From positions 1-47,938 of the forward strand of contig JAYEFQ010000061.1 in the NCBI GenBank assembly GCA_034658655.1: a stretch of DNA of 47,938 nucleotides. The letters are read 5' to 3'. The position numbers were made by a program, and so were the translations under genes. This DNA is from JAQIBY01 sp034658655 (lineage in GTDB: Bacteria > Bacteroidota > Bacteroidia > Bacteroidales > ML635J-15). The notes below the pieces were generated by a model. That model ran no database searches. It saw only the letters and a list, made by a program, of their open reading frames with translations, and was not told where the DNA came from. Each line of letters opens with the position of its first letter. Positions within the stretch are counted from its first letter, which is position 1. Of the stretch, positions 25,639 through 34,847 are shown one piece after another.

Positions 25639-27978
25639 ATGTTAAAGAAAATTTTGGGTGTTATTACACTAATAGTAAGTGTTAACACAATATTTGCTCA
25701 GGATGCATATATCCGAGGGCAGGTAAAAAGTAATGGAGAAGGAGTTCCTTTTGTCAATGTTATGGTTGAAGGGACAAACATGGGAGTTTCCACAGATGAA
25801 TCAGGGAAATACCAACTTGAAAACCTCCCCAAGGGAAAATATACAATTAAGGCACAAGCAGTTGGATACAAAGGGGCAATATCCCGAGTTGACATTGAAA
25901 ATGAAAAACCGATTATTTTGGATTTCAACTTACAACCCGATGTTTTACAATTAGAACAAGTAGTTGTAACAGCCAATCGAGATGAAGTAAACAGAAGAGA
26001 TGCCCCAATAATTGTAAACACACTTAACACAAAACAGTTAGGAGCAGTCAGTGCAAATACATTGAGTGAAGGCTTGAACTTTCTGCCCGGACTACGAACA
26101 GAAAATAATTGTCAAAACTGTGGTTTTACACAACTCCGCATGAATGGCATGGAAGGTGCTTATTCACAAATACTTATTAACGGAAGACCGATTTTCAGCG
26201 GACTTGCCGGAGTTTATGGATTAGAAATATTACCTTCAGGAATGATTGAACGTTTAGAGGTTATTCGAGGTGGTGGATCTGCCCTATATGGCAGTAATGC
26301 CATTGCAGGAACAGTGAATGTCATCACCAAAGATCCGATAAACAATTCATATGCTGTCAAGGTTTCAAATCAAATTGTAGGTGCAGTAAAAGGCTCAAAT
26401 CCAACGAATGACTTAATGGTGAATTTCAACAATTCCATAATTGGAAATAATGCCCGCAACGGACTTGCATTATACGGATTTGTGCGTAACAGAGCGCATT
26501 ACGATGCAAATAAAGATGGGTTCAGCGAATTGCCAGAATTACAAAATTTCACAATTGGCGGACGCTTTTATCAACGGCTTGGTTTAAAAGGAAAAATCAC
26601 TACCGATTTGTACGCAATCAACTCAACCAATCGTGGTGGAAATGCATTTGACTTGCCTTATCATGAAACAGACATAACCGAAGCAGTTGAACACGAAATT
26701 TATTCCGGGTCTTTTACATTTGAACGATTTTTCAGAGAAAGAGACATGCTAAGCGCATTCATTTCGGCACAACACATTAATAGAGATGCATATTACGGAG
26801 CCGAAAAAGCATTAGATGCTTATGGCAACACAACGGATTTAACTTGGATTGGCGGACTTCAATACAATGCATATATCGGGAAACTAAATCTTGTTTCCGG
26901 CATTGAAAACACAAACGGAAGCCTAAGAGATGTAAAATTAGCTTATCGCGAATGGGATACAGAAACTGCCGAATATATCCATTATCCGAATACGGTTGTT
27001 GCCGATCAATTTATTAATACAAGTGGTTTATTTTTACAAGGAGATTATCGTTTGGGAAAGCTAAAAGCATCTGCAGGAGCACGATTTGATCATTATATGA
27101 TTCGCGACAACTATCGTTCAGAAAACGATGATGTTACAGGGAATGTAATCAGTCCCCGCATAAATTTTCTTTATAATTTTCATGAACATATTCAAGCAAG
27201 AATAAGTTATTCACAGGGATACAGAGCTCCTCAAATCTTTGATGAAGACTTACATATTGAAACCTCGGGAGCAAGACAAATTCATCATGTAAATTCACCT
27301 GATTTATCGCAAGAAAGCAGTCATTCTGCAACCGCAAGTCTTGATTTTCATCCACATTTCGGTGAAAACACAATTGAATTTACCGCTGAGGGCTTTTACA
27401 CACGCTTAATTGATCCCTTTGCTAATGAATTCGGCATTCCCGATGAAAGTAGCACAGTAATATACACTAGAGTAAATGCAAACGGCTATGCAGAAGTTTA
27501 TGGAATGAACTTGGAAATGAATTGGTTTTACAGCGACATATTTAATCTTTCCAGTGGTTTCACCATGCAACGTAGCATGTTTAACGAAACGCAGGAATTT
27601 GACACAAAACGTTTCTTCAGAACACCAGATAATTATGGATACTTAACGGCTCAAATTATTCCAGCTGATCGTTGGAGAATAAGCATAACCGAAAATTACA
27701 CAGGAAAAATGCTCATTCCATATTTTGGAAACACACTCGACAATCCTGAACTTGGTGAGCTTCGGGAAACAAATATATTCTTTGATACGGGACTAAAAGT
27801 TTGTTATGAAGTATCACGAAAAAAACTTGATTTCAATTTCTTTGCAGGGGTGAAAAACATTTTTAATTCATACCAAAACGATTTTGATTTGGGAATTGAC
27901 AGAGATCCGGCTTACGTTTATGGCCCGCTATTGCCAAGAACCATTTATTTTGGTATTAAAATCGGACAATTCAAATAA
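25639..27978 (+). CDS. TonB-dependent receptor with carboxypeptidase-regulatory-like domain
   Basis: A 779-residue outer-membrane transporter. The start is ATG 25639, because the following 21 residues form a clean signal peptide (ending FAQ); the frame stays open further upstream but overlaps the previous gene. A CarboxypepD_reg-like domain (about 22-100) precedes the plug, which contains an unusual CQNC pair (C158, C161) in the ENNCQNCGFTQLRMNG stretch, then RGGGSALYGSNAIAGTVNV. A 22-strand-type barrel follows to the C-terminus (YFGIKIGQFK). This CxxC plug class is common in Bacteroidota; with the His-rich neighbour a metal substrate is a reasonable guess. No SusD gene is adjacent. Confidence 0.9.
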   Translation: MLKKILGVITLIVSVNTIFAQDAYIRGQVKSNGEGVPFVNVMVEGTNMGVSTDESGKYQLENLPKGKYTIKAQAVGYKGAISRVDIENEKPIILDFNLQPDVLQLEQVVVTANRDEVNRRDAPIIVNTLNTKQLGAVSANTLSEGLNFLPGLRTENNCQNCGFTQLRMNGMEGAYSQILINGRPIFSGLAGVYGLEILPSGMIERLEVIRGGGSALYGSNAIAGTVNVITKDPINNSYAVKVSNQIVGAVKGSNPTNDLMVNFNNSIIGNNARNGLALYGFVRNRAHYDANKDGFSELPELQNFTIGGRFYQRLGLKGKITTDLYAINSTNRGGNAFDLPYHETDITEAVEHEIYSGSFTFERFFRERDMLSAFISAQHINRDAYYGAEKALDAYGNTTDLTWIGGLQYNAYIGKLNLVSGIENTNGSLRDVKLAYREWDTETAEYIHYPNTVVADQFINTSGLFLQGDYRLGKLKASAGARFDHYMIRDNYRSENDDVTGNVISPRINFLYNFHEHIQARISYSQGYRAPQIFDEDLHIETSGARQIHHVNSPDLSQESSHSATASLDFHPHFGENTIEFTAEGFYTRLIDPFANEFGIPDESSTVIYTRVNANGYAEVYGMNLEMNWFYSDIFNLSSGFTMQRSMFNETQEFDTKRFFRTPDNYGYLTAQIIPADRWRISITENYTGKMLIPYFGNTLDNPELGELRETNIFFDTGLKVCYEVSRKKLDFNFFAGVKNIFNSYQNDFDLGIDRDPAYVYGPLLPRTIYFGIKIGQFK

Positions 27979-27997
27979 TCCAGTAACAAATTACACG

Positions 27998-28033
27998 AAA
28001 GCCTCAGTTATTAATTAATACTGAGGCTTTTTT
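27998..28033 (+). terminator. Terminator of the TonB receptor gene
   Basis: Arms AAAGCCTCAGT and ACTGAGGCTTT form an 11-bp perfect stem with an 11-base A/T loop, followed by a run of six T. Confidence 0.88.
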
Positions 28034-28165
28034 GATTTAATATGAATTGTATTTTGAAATTAATTTGGGATGAAAGATTAATCATAAAATTCAAAAGGAT
28101 ATTCCTCCCTAAATGTATTTTTCAGGTCGTCCTTACAGGACTTTATTCTTATCTATATTTATTTA

Positions 28166-28379
28166 CACAGCACTTCTCCCGATTTTATCAACAATTTTAT
28201 CGGGACAGGCTGTGCAGTGTTACAAATAGTTAGTCCCTACGGGACAAAAATTAATTATCAACCATTTACATTATTTGTCTTTGGTGTAAAAGATTTTCCC
28301 CTCATGATTTTTGTCCATTCGAAGATTCGTATAGTTCCGTAGGAACTTTCTATTTGTAGCCATGAACAGTAGTTCATGG
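28166..28379. repeat. Cluster of REP-like hairpins
   Basis: Four separate inverted repeats lie in a row: CACAGC...GCTGTG enclosing CCCGAT...ATCGGG (28166-28214); GTCCCTACGGGAC (28233-28245); AGTTCCGTAGGAACT (28333-28347); CCATGAACAGTAGTTCATGG (28360-28379). None has a T-run. The pattern of short hairpins with a TACGG or CGTAGG loop resembles repeats spread by IS200-type (REP-associated) transposases in Bacteroidota. The gap 28034-28534 holds these and repeat D; the small frames across it are not gene-like. Confidence 0.65.
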
Positions 28380-28431
28380 TTGCAAAATACGATGGAAAAT
28401 AAATCCCGTAGTGATGACCTGTGATGCCAAT

Positions 28432-28463
28432 GTTAACATCAAAACACGCAAAATAAATCATTT
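28432..28463 (+). repeat. Repeat D, copy 1
   Basis: A 32-bp unit starting GTTAACATCAAAACAC and ending TAAATCATTT. The second copy, at 36457-36488, differs at three positions. Confidence 0.7.
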
Positions 28464-28532
28464 ATCACACGTTTTGAAATCAATTTAGTATAACCACAGC
28501 AACAAAAAAAACATCGTCCAGATTTTATAACA

Positions 28533-28575
28533 AACAAAAAAAACCTCCAACTTGAAATACGTCAAGCAGGAGGTT
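28533..28575 (-). terminator. Terminator of the minus-strand surface-protein operon
   Basis: Read on the minus strand: AACCTCC-TG-CTTGA, a 6-base loop, TCAAG-TT-GGAGGTT, then a long T-run. It lies 21 bases after the stop of the gene at 28597. Confidence 0.88.
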
Positions 28576-28596
28576 ATATGATATGGTTTTTTTTGA

Positions 28597-29739
28597 TTAC
28601 TGTACTCGCATTAAAGTAATTCTATAATTTTGATCTTTCATTGTAGCATCATCTGGATAATACAACCAAACATTTGAACTCAATGAAACATAAATACTTC
28701 CTACAACACCATCTATTGTAAAACCAAGGCTTTTATACATATCATAGGCTCCGCCGGATTTATTTATTTCTACAGAAAGCACACGAGAATTTGTTGAATT
28801 GAAACCAGCAGGCCAAGTAATTGTGATATTTGATGAACTAGCATCCGTTGTCCCTGTTAACTCGATAATATCACCAATTTCAACACCTGTTTCACCAACT
28901 TTCATTCCACCTTGAACATGTAATTGAGCAGTCGGATTACTTGTTCCAATACCAACTTTATCATCGGTTGTAATGGTAATTGACTCTTCCCCTAAACTAG
29001 GGCTCCAAGTACTAGAAATTTTAAGTTTATTATCATCAGACTGGTCAATACCAATACTATAATTATAATTACCACCTATGTCAATACCAATGGCAGCATC
29101 ACCTGTCCCATACTGGGTTACATAAATCTGTGAGTTAGTAGCAGCATTCTCTCGAGACACATGCAATTGAGCAGAAGCAGACTCGCTACCAATTGCAACC
29201 TCATCTTGTAATGCAAAAGCAGTATTTCCATTTTCGCCCCATTGAACATTTTCAGCAATATCAGCATAAACTGCATAAGTAGCGATCTTAGAATGCATTG
29301 CATAAGGCACCGTTAACAATTCTGACGTTCCCATTTCAGTTGCATCAACAGTTAAGCGAATAAAATATGAATTAAAATTCCAGTTAATATCATGCAAGCC
29401 ATCTCCGATTTTAAGATTAATCAATCCTTGTGCAGTTGTTGTTACAGTTTCAGTCTGTGTATAAACAACATCGCCTGTAACATCACCTTCGAGAATCTCA
29501 ACAACAACTTCGACCTCCTCTTCTGCTAAAATAAGTCCACTTGCATTACGCAATGCTGCCTGATAATTAAAAAATCCAGGAGGAACTTGTATGTCACGAT
29601 TTGATTTTAATTCAACGTTCTCATCCTCAACACTGATTGGTTGTGATGATTTTTCATTGCCATTCACGTTTTGAGCATTCAACTGAATACTACTCATTGC
29701 GAGTACACTCGCTAAAAATAAAACTAATGTCTTTTTCAT
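28597..29739 (-). CDS. Exported surface protein with collar/tail-fibre-like repeats
   Basis: A 380-residue exported protein with a signal peptide at 1-22. The segment PPGFFNYQAALRNASG (53-68) is a start common to Bacteroidota surface proteins that carry fibre-like domains. Two copies of an A/G-IG-S/T...AQLHV module (181-194, 262-275; the second reads VGIGTSNPTAQLHV) resemble the repeats in phage tail-collar proteins. No T9SS sorting tail is present at the C-terminus. It lies 26 bases behind a small T9SS protein in the same operon. Function unknown; adhesion or a cell-surface fibre is a guess. Confidence 0.7.
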   Translation of the reverse strand: MKKTLVLFLASVLAMSSIQLNAQNVNGNEKSSQPISVEDENVELKSNRDIQVPPGFFNYQAALRNASGLILAEEEVEVVVEILEGDVTGDVVYTQTETVTTTAQGLINLKIGDGLHDINWNFNSYFIRLTVDATEMGTSELLTVPYAMHSKIATYAVYADIAENVQWGENGNTAFALQDEVAIGSESASAQLHVSRENAATNSQIYVTQYGTGDAAIGIDIGGNYNYSIGIDQSDDNKLKISSTWSPSLGEESITITTDDKVGIGTSNPTAQLHVQGGMKVGETGVEIGDIIELTGTTDASSSNITITWPAGFNSTNSRVLSVEINKSGGAYDMYKSLGFTIDGVVGSIYVSLSSNVWLYYPDDATMKDQNYRITLMRVQ

Positions 29740-29765
29740 AATATTTAATTTTAAAATTTTCGAAA

Positions 29766-30242
29766 TTATTGTTTAATTATTTTACTAGTCTGAATGACCT
29801 CGTTTTCGTTAGAAATACGAAGTAGATAAGTTCCATCGACCCAAAGACTCACATCAATTTGCAAACTATTCTCAGAGATTTCTTTAAGACAAATCAATTG
29901 ACCTTGCAAGTTAAACACTTCCAACTTCAACAATTGATTATTAACATCAGGACAAGTGATATTAATAAAGTTACTACTTGGGTTTGGAAACATTTCAAAC
30001 TCTAAGTCGGTCAAAACCTCCACATCGGTGACAATGAGAATATTCTGCTGATATCCCTGCGTAAGCAAGTAACTACCATTTAGGTAGCTTGCAATCACAA
30101 GTTCACCAACACTAACATCTGCCTGGAAATTTCCAGCCTGATAGCTTCCTCCACCACTACTAACAAGCGAACGATCCATCGATTGTGAAAAGCCTGTTAG
30201 TGCAAAAGCAAAAGCCATAATGAATAATGTTAATTTTTTCAT
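29766..30242 (-). CDS. Small T9SS-secreted protein
   Basis: A 158-residue exported protein. Signal peptide 1-20. Residues 28-66 match a motif frequent in Bacteroidota secreted proteins (SSGGGSYQAGNFQADVSVGE, then YLLTQGYQQ). A type A sorting domain follows (FPNP at 85-88, LEVFNLQGQL, GTYLLRI, TSKIIKQ). Only the leader, a short beta module and the sorting domain remain, so it may act as a partner of the larger surface protein encoded 26 bases downstream. Confidence 0.8.
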   Translation of the reverse strand: MKKLTLFIMAFAFALTGFSQSMDRSLVSSGGGSYQAGNFQADVSVGELVIASYLNGSYLLTQGYQQNILIVTDVEVLTDLEFEMFPNPSSNFINITCPDVNNQLLKLEVFNLQGQLICLKEISENSLQIDVSLWVDGTYLLRISNENEVIQTSKIIKQ

Positions 30243-30263
30243 ATATTACATTTTTAATTTGCT

Positions 30264-30271
30264 CAAAGATA
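30264..30271 (-). promoter_or_regulatory. -7 promoter element of the surface-protein operon
   Basis: TATCTTTG on the minus strand, a perfect Bacteroidota -7 element, 21 bases before the ATG at 30242. Confidence 0.65.
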
Positions 30272-30296
30272 AGGAATGAGATATATAAATTTATTG

Positions 30297-30354
30297 CCAA
30301 ACTTGTGAACTAAGTAATTTTCCTTGTCAAAGTATCTATTTTCCTTGTAAAGCA
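30297..30354 (+). repeat. Repeat E, copy 2
   Basis: Nearly identical to 17450-17507. An extra TTTTCTTTGTAAA module follows. Together with repeat A copy 2 it fills the gap 30243-30549. Confidence 0.8.
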
Positions 30355-30378
30355 TCTATTTTCTTTGTAAATTACATT

Positions 30379-30487
30379 TAATACCAATTGTGATTCAAAA
30401 CTACCGATATACTACGCTTTACTTCGCCTATCGGTGTTGCATCTACATCGGCATTATACTTACAATTTTGATTAATAAATGGGATAA
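30379..30487 (+). repeat. Repeat A, copy 2
   Basis: Shares the order and blocks of 16890-16998: AATACC, TTGTGATTCAAAA, TACCGAT, CTACATCGG, TTTTGATTAATAAATGG. Here repeat E lies before A; in the first locus E lies after A and B. Confidence 0.8.
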
Positions 30488-30549
30488 CACAAAATTGCTT
30501 CTCTAAGAAAATCACTATCAGTAAAAAAATCATTACTTTCGTTGGGCAA

Positions 30550-31908
30550 ATGTTTACAGCAATAAAAACATATCTGCCCTACTACAGGCGCCTTGGAAAA
30601 TTAGCGGTTCCACTCGCACTTACACAATCGGGGCAAATGCTAATGCAGTTAATTGACAATGCCATGGTTGGACATGTTGGGACATCCGAACTGGCAGCCA
30701 GCTCATTTGCAAACAGTATTTTCCTGTTAGTCATTGTGTTGGGCACAGGAATCAGCATAGGAATAACGCCAATTCTCGGACAGGCTTTTGGAGAAAAACG
30801 TCCTGTATTGGCCGCTGCTATAATAAAAAATAGCATGATCTTATCTATTGCGGTGATTATAAGCATTTTTTTCTTGTCTTGGGCATTAAGTTGGATAATG
30901 CCAAATATGGGACAGGCAAAAGATGTGAGTGAACTCGCAATTCCATATTATCGATTGTTAAGCTGGTCGCTCGTCCCTATGCTAATATTTTTGGTTTTCA
31001 AACAAATTGGCGAAGGATTTGGGAACACCATATATGCAATGATTGCGACATTAGTTTCTTTGTTTTTTAATGTATTCCTAAATTATCTCTTAATTTTCGG
31101 GCACTTGGGTTTCGCTGCTTTAGGACTTCAAGGTGCAGGATATGCAACCTTAATATCCCGAGTAATTTTAGTAATAATACTTGTCCCAATGTTATTGCAA
31201 TCACCAAAATACAAAGCAATTTACCGACAACTTTCACGAGTAAAACTAAGCGCTCAACGCATGAAGCAAATATTCAGCACCGGATTACCGATTGCATTGC
31301 AAATGCTCATTGAAGTATCTTTATTTGCTTTCGGCAGCATTATGATAGGCTGGATAGGAGAAACGGAACTCGCCGCACATCAAGTTGCTAACGGGCTAAT
31401 CGGATTTACCTTTATGATGGCAAGCTCATTGGGTATGGCATCCACAATACGAATCAGCATTCAATATGGGAATAAGAATTTTCATGAGATGAAAATGGCA
31501 GCAAAAGCGTCAAAACATTTGGTATTACTATTTATGGGAATTTGTTCTGCACTGTATATCAGCTTGAACAATGAACTCCCAAAATTATTCTCCGATGACC
31601 CTCTGGTTTGGAAACAAGCCTCCTCCCTACTAATTATTGCCGGCATTTTTCAATTAGTTGACGGATTGCAAGTTGTTTTTCTCGGAATTTTACGAGGCAT
31701 ATCTGATGTAAAACGGCCTTTTGGTATTGCAGCATTGAGCTATCTAATAATCGGCTTACCGATAAGTTATATTTTTGCCTTTGTTTTTGATTTCGGCGCG
31801 GAGGGAATTTGGTTAGGATTTGTTGCAAGCTTAAGTTTTGCCGCAATTTCTTTCAATAGAAGGATTCACAAACAATTTAACCCACTACCGAAAAGCAAAA
31901 ACGAATAA
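30550..31908 (+). CDS. MATE family multidrug/toxin efflux transporter
   Basis: A 452-residue inner-membrane antiporter with twelve hydrophobic helices in two related halves. The MatE signatures are visible: ALTQSGQMLMQLIDNAMVG in the first half and GLPIALQMLIEVSLFAFGS in the second. It would export cationic drugs or metabolites against Na+ or H+. A near-consensus -7 element (TACTTTCG at 30534-30541) precedes it. It is a single-gene unit; no clear terminator follows. Confidence 0.93.
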   Translation: MFTAIKTYLPYYRRLGKLAVPLALTQSGQMLMQLIDNAMVGHVGTSELAASSFANSIFLLVIVLGTGISIGITPILGQAFGEKRPVLAAAIIKNSMILSIAVIISIFFLSWALSWIMPNMGQAKDVSELAIPYYRLLSWSLVPMLIFLVFKQIGEGFGNTIYAMIATLVSLFFNVFLNYLLIFGHLGFAALGLQGAGYATLISRVILVIILVPMLLQSPKYKAIYRQLSRVKLSAQRMKQIFSTGLPIALQMLIEVSLFAFGSIMIGWIGETELAAHQVANGLIGFTFMMASSLGMASTIRISIQYGNKNFHEMKMAAKASKHLVLLFMGICSALYISLNNELPKLFSDDPLVWKQASSLLIIAGIFQLVDGLQVVFLGILRGISDVKRPFGIAALSYLIIGLPISYIFAFVFDFGAEGIWLGFVASLSFAAISFNRRIHKQFNPLPKSKNE

Positions 31909-31954
31909 GCATGCAAAATTTGACAAAAAAACGCCTACCATCAGTAAGTGGCTG

Positions 31955-32100
31955 TTAAGAAATAAGCTTAACCTTTAAGCTTGTTCTTTTTACTTTTTAC
32001 TTCGTTATAGAATCCTTAAATATACTGTGGCTATTCGCTGATTTTATGTCTCGTTAAAAGCAAAAATAACATAGCCTATTCAGTCACCCTTATTCCTTAA
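31955..32100 (+). repeat. Repeat C, copy 1
   Basis: Bounded by TTAAGAAATAA and TTATTCCTTAA (one mismatch as inverted ends). The core (CTTTTTACTTCGTTAT, then ACTGTGGCTATTCGC) is shared with 36609-36769. It fills the gap between the MATE gene and the zinc-ribbon gene, which shows no other feature. Confidence 0.75.
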
Positions 32101-32137
32101 AATCACTAAGCGTTCTCAATTTTATCACAAAGCCGTT

Positions 32138-32899
32138 TTAATCTTCTTGATCGATTGTATCATCAACCAAAATACGACCACAAAATTCGCAAACAATAAT
32201 TTTCTTACGGCTACGAATATCTAATTGTCTTTGGGGTGGAATCTTATTAAAACAACCACCACAGGCATCACGTTCAACAGAAACGACTGCCAAACCATTT
32301 CGCGCATTTCCACGAATTCTACGATACGCTGTTAGTAACCTTGGTTCAATAAACTCTTCAATTGCTTTAGATTTTTTTACCAATTGTTTTTCTTCCTTCT
32401 CGTTTTCTTTGGTAATTGCATCAAGCTCACCCTTTTTATGATTAAGGTCTGCTTGCAACTCATCCATTTGGGCAATTGAAATTTCGATTGCGGATTCTTT
32501 GGCTTTAATATCCACTTCAAAACCTTTTATTTTCTTTTCACTAAGCTCAACTTCCAATTTTTGAAATTCAACCTCTTTCATCAACGACTCATACTCACGA
32601 TTATTACGCACTTTCATCTGCTGATCCTCGTATTTTTTAACGAGTTCTTTAGAGTTTTCGATTTCTGCTTTCTGATTTGTAATTGAATCCTGAAGCACCT
32701 TGAGCTCTTGTTTAAGATTATCCTCACGGGTTTGCAAACCGGTTAAAGCATCCTCAATATCCTGAACCTCAAGCGGTAATTCTCCTCTGAGAATTTGAAT
32801 TCTATCAATTTCAGAATCTGCTATTTGTAATTTATACAAGGCATGAAGTTTTTCTTCTATGCTCATGCTTGCCGAATCAACTTTTTTTCCCTTTGCCAT
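32138..32899 (-). CDS. Coiled-coil zinc-ribbon protein
   Basis: A 253-residue cytoplasmic protein. Residues ~20-190 form a long charged coiled coil. The C-terminus holds a four-cysteine zinc ribbon, CGGC and CEFCG, separated by about 20 residues. This is the conserved 'C4-type zinc ribbon domain' (DUF164-like) family that usually lies next to nif3. The start is 3 bases behind the Nif3-like gene's stop. Function is not settled; nucleic-acid or protein binding is likely. Confidence 0.9.
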   Translation of the reverse strand: MAKGKKVDSASMSIEEKLHALYKLQIADSEIDRIQILRGELPLEVQDIEDALTGLQTREDNLKQELKVLQDSITNQKAEIENSKELVKKYEDQQMKVRNNREYESLMKEVEFQKLEVELSEKKIKGFEVDIKAKESAIEISIAQMDELQADLNHKKGELDAITKENEKEEKQLVKKSKAIEEFIEPRLLTAYRRIRGNARNGLAVVSVERDACGGCFNKIPPQRQLDIRSRKKIIVCEFCGRILVDDTIDQED

Positions 32900-32902
32900 A
32901 AT

Positions 32903-34003
32903 TTAATAATAATTAACAGGGTTGGTATTTCTATTTGAAATTTGGACTGCAAAGTTAGGAAATTTTTTAGTAATAACACGATAAAATAAATCTTTTGTAA
33001 ACTGCTCCGTTTCATAATGTCCTGCATCAACAATCATCATGCGCTTTTCAGCATCAAAAAATTCGTGATATTTCACATCTGCTGTAATGAAAGCGTCTGC
33101 GCCAGCACGTTTTGCAGGCTTTATTAAAAATGCCCCAGTACCACCACAAATCGCAATCTTTTGAAATTTTGTTTTCTCTGCTTTTGTAAATCGAAGGGCA
33201 GGTATCCCAAGGGTGTTTTTTACTAAATCAAGCAATTCGGTTTCCAATAAAGGTTGGGCTAACTCACCATACAATCCTATTCCGAGTTGATTCCATTCAT
33301 TTTCCAATTGAATGATATCATAGGCTGGTTCTTCATAAGGATGATTTTTCAGAACTGCTTGAATAATCTGATTTTGCAAATGCTCGGGAAAAACAATTTC
33401 CACTTTAATTTCCGCTTCCTTGTGCAACTCCCCTATTTTCCCGACAAAAGGATTGGTATTCTTACCGGCACGGAAGGTTCCGTAACCTGCGGCATTAAAA
33501 GAGCAATCGCTGTATGCTCCAATTTCACCAGCACCGGTTGAAAACACCGCATTGCGAAATGAATCGAGATGAGATTCTGGAACAAAACAGTATAATTTTT
33601 TCAGCTTCCCACTAACGGGTTGTAAAACTGAAATATTTTGCAAGCCTAGCTTCTCAGCAAGCTGCATATTCACGCCCTGTAAAACAGCATCCATATTGGT
33701 ATGAGCTGCATAAATGGCAATATTATTTTTTATTGCTGAAATTACGGTACGTTGCACATAATTATCAGGAGTTAAACGTTTTAAATTTTTAAAAATAATG
33801 GGATGATGTGCAATTATTAAACCCGCACCAAGTGCAACCGCTTCTTCAACGATTTCTTCAGTAACATCAATACTCAACAAGACTTTATCGATTTCCTGAT
33901 TTCGATCGCCCACAAGCAAACCACTATTATCGTAAGATTCTTGATATTGGGGCGGTGCAATCGTTTCAATACACTTAATCAGCTCTGAAATTTTCAATTT
34001 CAT
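32903..34003 (-). CDS. Nif3-like dinuclear metal centre protein
   Basis: A 366-residue member of the Nif3/YbgI/YqfO family. Two metal-binding parts are seen: AHHPIIFK and AHTNMD near the N-terminus and the closing DAGHYETE. Between them lies the inserted CutA-like domain of the long YqfO form. Suggested roles include GTP cyclohydrolase-like hydrolysis and metal handling; none is certain. It is encoded between a MerR-like regulator and a zinc-ribbon gene with gaps of 6 and 3 bases, a typical Bacteroidota arrangement. Confidence 0.92.
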   Translation of the reverse strand: MKLKISELIKCIETIAPPQYQESYDNSGLLVGDRNQEIDKVLLSIDVTEEIVEEAVALGAGLIIAHHPIIFKNLKRLTPDNYVQRTVISAIKNNIAIYAAHTNMDAVLQGVNMQLAEKLGLQNISVLQPVSGKLKKLYCFVPESHLDSFRNAVFSTGAGEIGAYSDCSFNAAGYGTFRAGKNTNPFVGKIGELHKEAEIKVEIVFPEHLQNQIIQAVLKNHPYEEPAYDIIQLENEWNQLGIGLYGELAQPLLETELLDLVKNTLGIPALRFTKAEKTKFQKIAICGGTGAFLIKPAKRAGADAFITADVKYHEFFDAEKRMMIVDAGHYETEQFTKDLFYRVITKKFPNFAVQISNRNTNPVNYY

Positions 34004-34009
34004 AAATTT

Positions 34010-34333
34010 CTATAGGTTTGATTTGATACTTTCTAATTTTTTACGAATAGATTTTAAGCGCTTAATCACTTCAAAACGAACTTCTGCTTCGTCTTTCCTC
34101 TCTCGGATTATCTGCTTTGCTCCATTTAATGTCATTCCCTTTTCTTTCACTAAGTGATATATTAAATGGAAATTATCTACATCTTTGGCTGTGAACATCC
34201 GATTTCCTTTGGAGTTTTTATGTGGCTTAATAATGGGAAATTCCTTTTCCCAAAAGCGAATTAGCGAGGTATTGACGTCAAACTTATCGGCAACTTCGCC
34301 AATACTGTAATAAAGTTTATCTTTTTTTTCCAT
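34010..34333 (-). CDS. MerR-family transcription regulator
   Basis: A small regulator of about 107 residues. The winged helix-turn-helix typical of MerR is at the N-terminus (YYSIGEVADKFDVNTSLIRF, with WEKEFP), followed by a helical region (MTLNGAKQIIRE) and a charged tail. No effector-binding domain is present. The frame is open to an ATG at 34363, but the start at 34333 gives the usual short lead-in. First gene of the operon with Nif3 and the zinc-ribbon protein. Confidence 0.9.
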   Translation of the reverse strand: MEKKDKLYYSIGEVADKFDVNTSLIRFWEKEFPIIKPHKNSKGNRMFTAKDVDNFHLIYHLVKEKGMTLNGAKQIIRERKDEAEVRFEVIKRLKSIRKKLESIKSNL

Positions 34334-34425
34334 AGGGCTCAATATAGTAAAAATCTGAAACACAGGACAAAAATCCCTTTAAAATTATAAAATACAAAAA
34401 TAATTAAATTTTTTATTTGTTTTTT

Positions 34426-34455
34426 TTTGGATAAATAAAATTTGTCCTATCTTTG
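34426..34455 (+). promoter_or_regulatory. Promoter of the tRNA-Gly/tRNA-Leu pair
   Basis: A -33 TTTG (34426-34429) and a perfect -7 TATCTTTG (34448-34455) are separated by 18 bases. Both Bacteroidota elements are present. The tRNA-Gly gene starts 17 bases after the -7 box. Confidence 0.8.
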
Positions 34456-34472
34456 CACTCCGCAACGTTATT

Positions 34473-34544
<72 letters not shown>

Positions 34545-34569
34545 CTTTTTTTTGGGAATTTTTAAGGTA

Positions 34570-34658
34570 GCCCTGGTGGCGGAATTGGTAGACGCGCTGG
34601 ACTTAAAATCCCGTGGTCATTAATGACCGTGCCGGTTCGAGTCCGGCCCGGGGCACCA
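34570..34658 (+). tRNA. tRNA-Leu (TAA)
   Basis: Acceptor GCCCTGG pairs with CCGGGGC (one G-T). D arm GCGGAATTGGTAGACGC. Anticodon loop CTTAAAA gives TAA (34604-34606). The long variable arm GGTCA/TGACC is that of a class II tRNA. The T arm contains GGTTCGAGTCC. Discriminator A, with CCA encoded. The anticodon stem has one T-C mismatch. Confidence 0.94.
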
Positions 34659-34663
34659 AAAAT

Positions 34664-34698
34664 AAGCGATTCTATATTTATTATGGAATCGCTTTTTT
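34664..34698 (+). terminator. Terminator after the tRNA pair
   Basis: Arms AAGCGATTC and GAATCGCTT make a 9-bp stem with a 13-base A/T loop, then a run of T. It ends the two-tRNA transcript. Confidence 0.85.
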
Positions 34699-34789
34699 AT
34701 TTTCTAATTACCAAGAAAGCAACAAAAAATTCAATTATATACCTGAGGAACAAAACGTTTTCCAGCAAATTTAATTCATTATGATAATT

Positions 34790-34847
34790 GTAACTAATCA
34801 GTATCATCAAAAGTAGCTAGTCACTGCAAATCGGAGAAAAAACATTG
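34790..34847 (-). repeat. Repeat B, partial inverted copy
   Basis: Matches the reverse complement of the last ~58 bases of repeat B (GTAACTAATCAGTATCATC onwards, ending near AACATTG). The palindromic core is absent. The remainder of the gap 34699-34972 shows nothing else. Confidence 0.75.

Noticed and set aside
28042..28233. 63-residue frame behind the TonB receptor terminator
   Set aside because: It lies within hairpin repeats and has no family features.
34604..34613. tRNA-Leu as a pseudogene because of the T-C mismatch in the anticodon stem
   Set aside because: All other arms pair, CCA is encoded, it sits behind a perfect promoter with tRNA-Gly, and a terminator follows.
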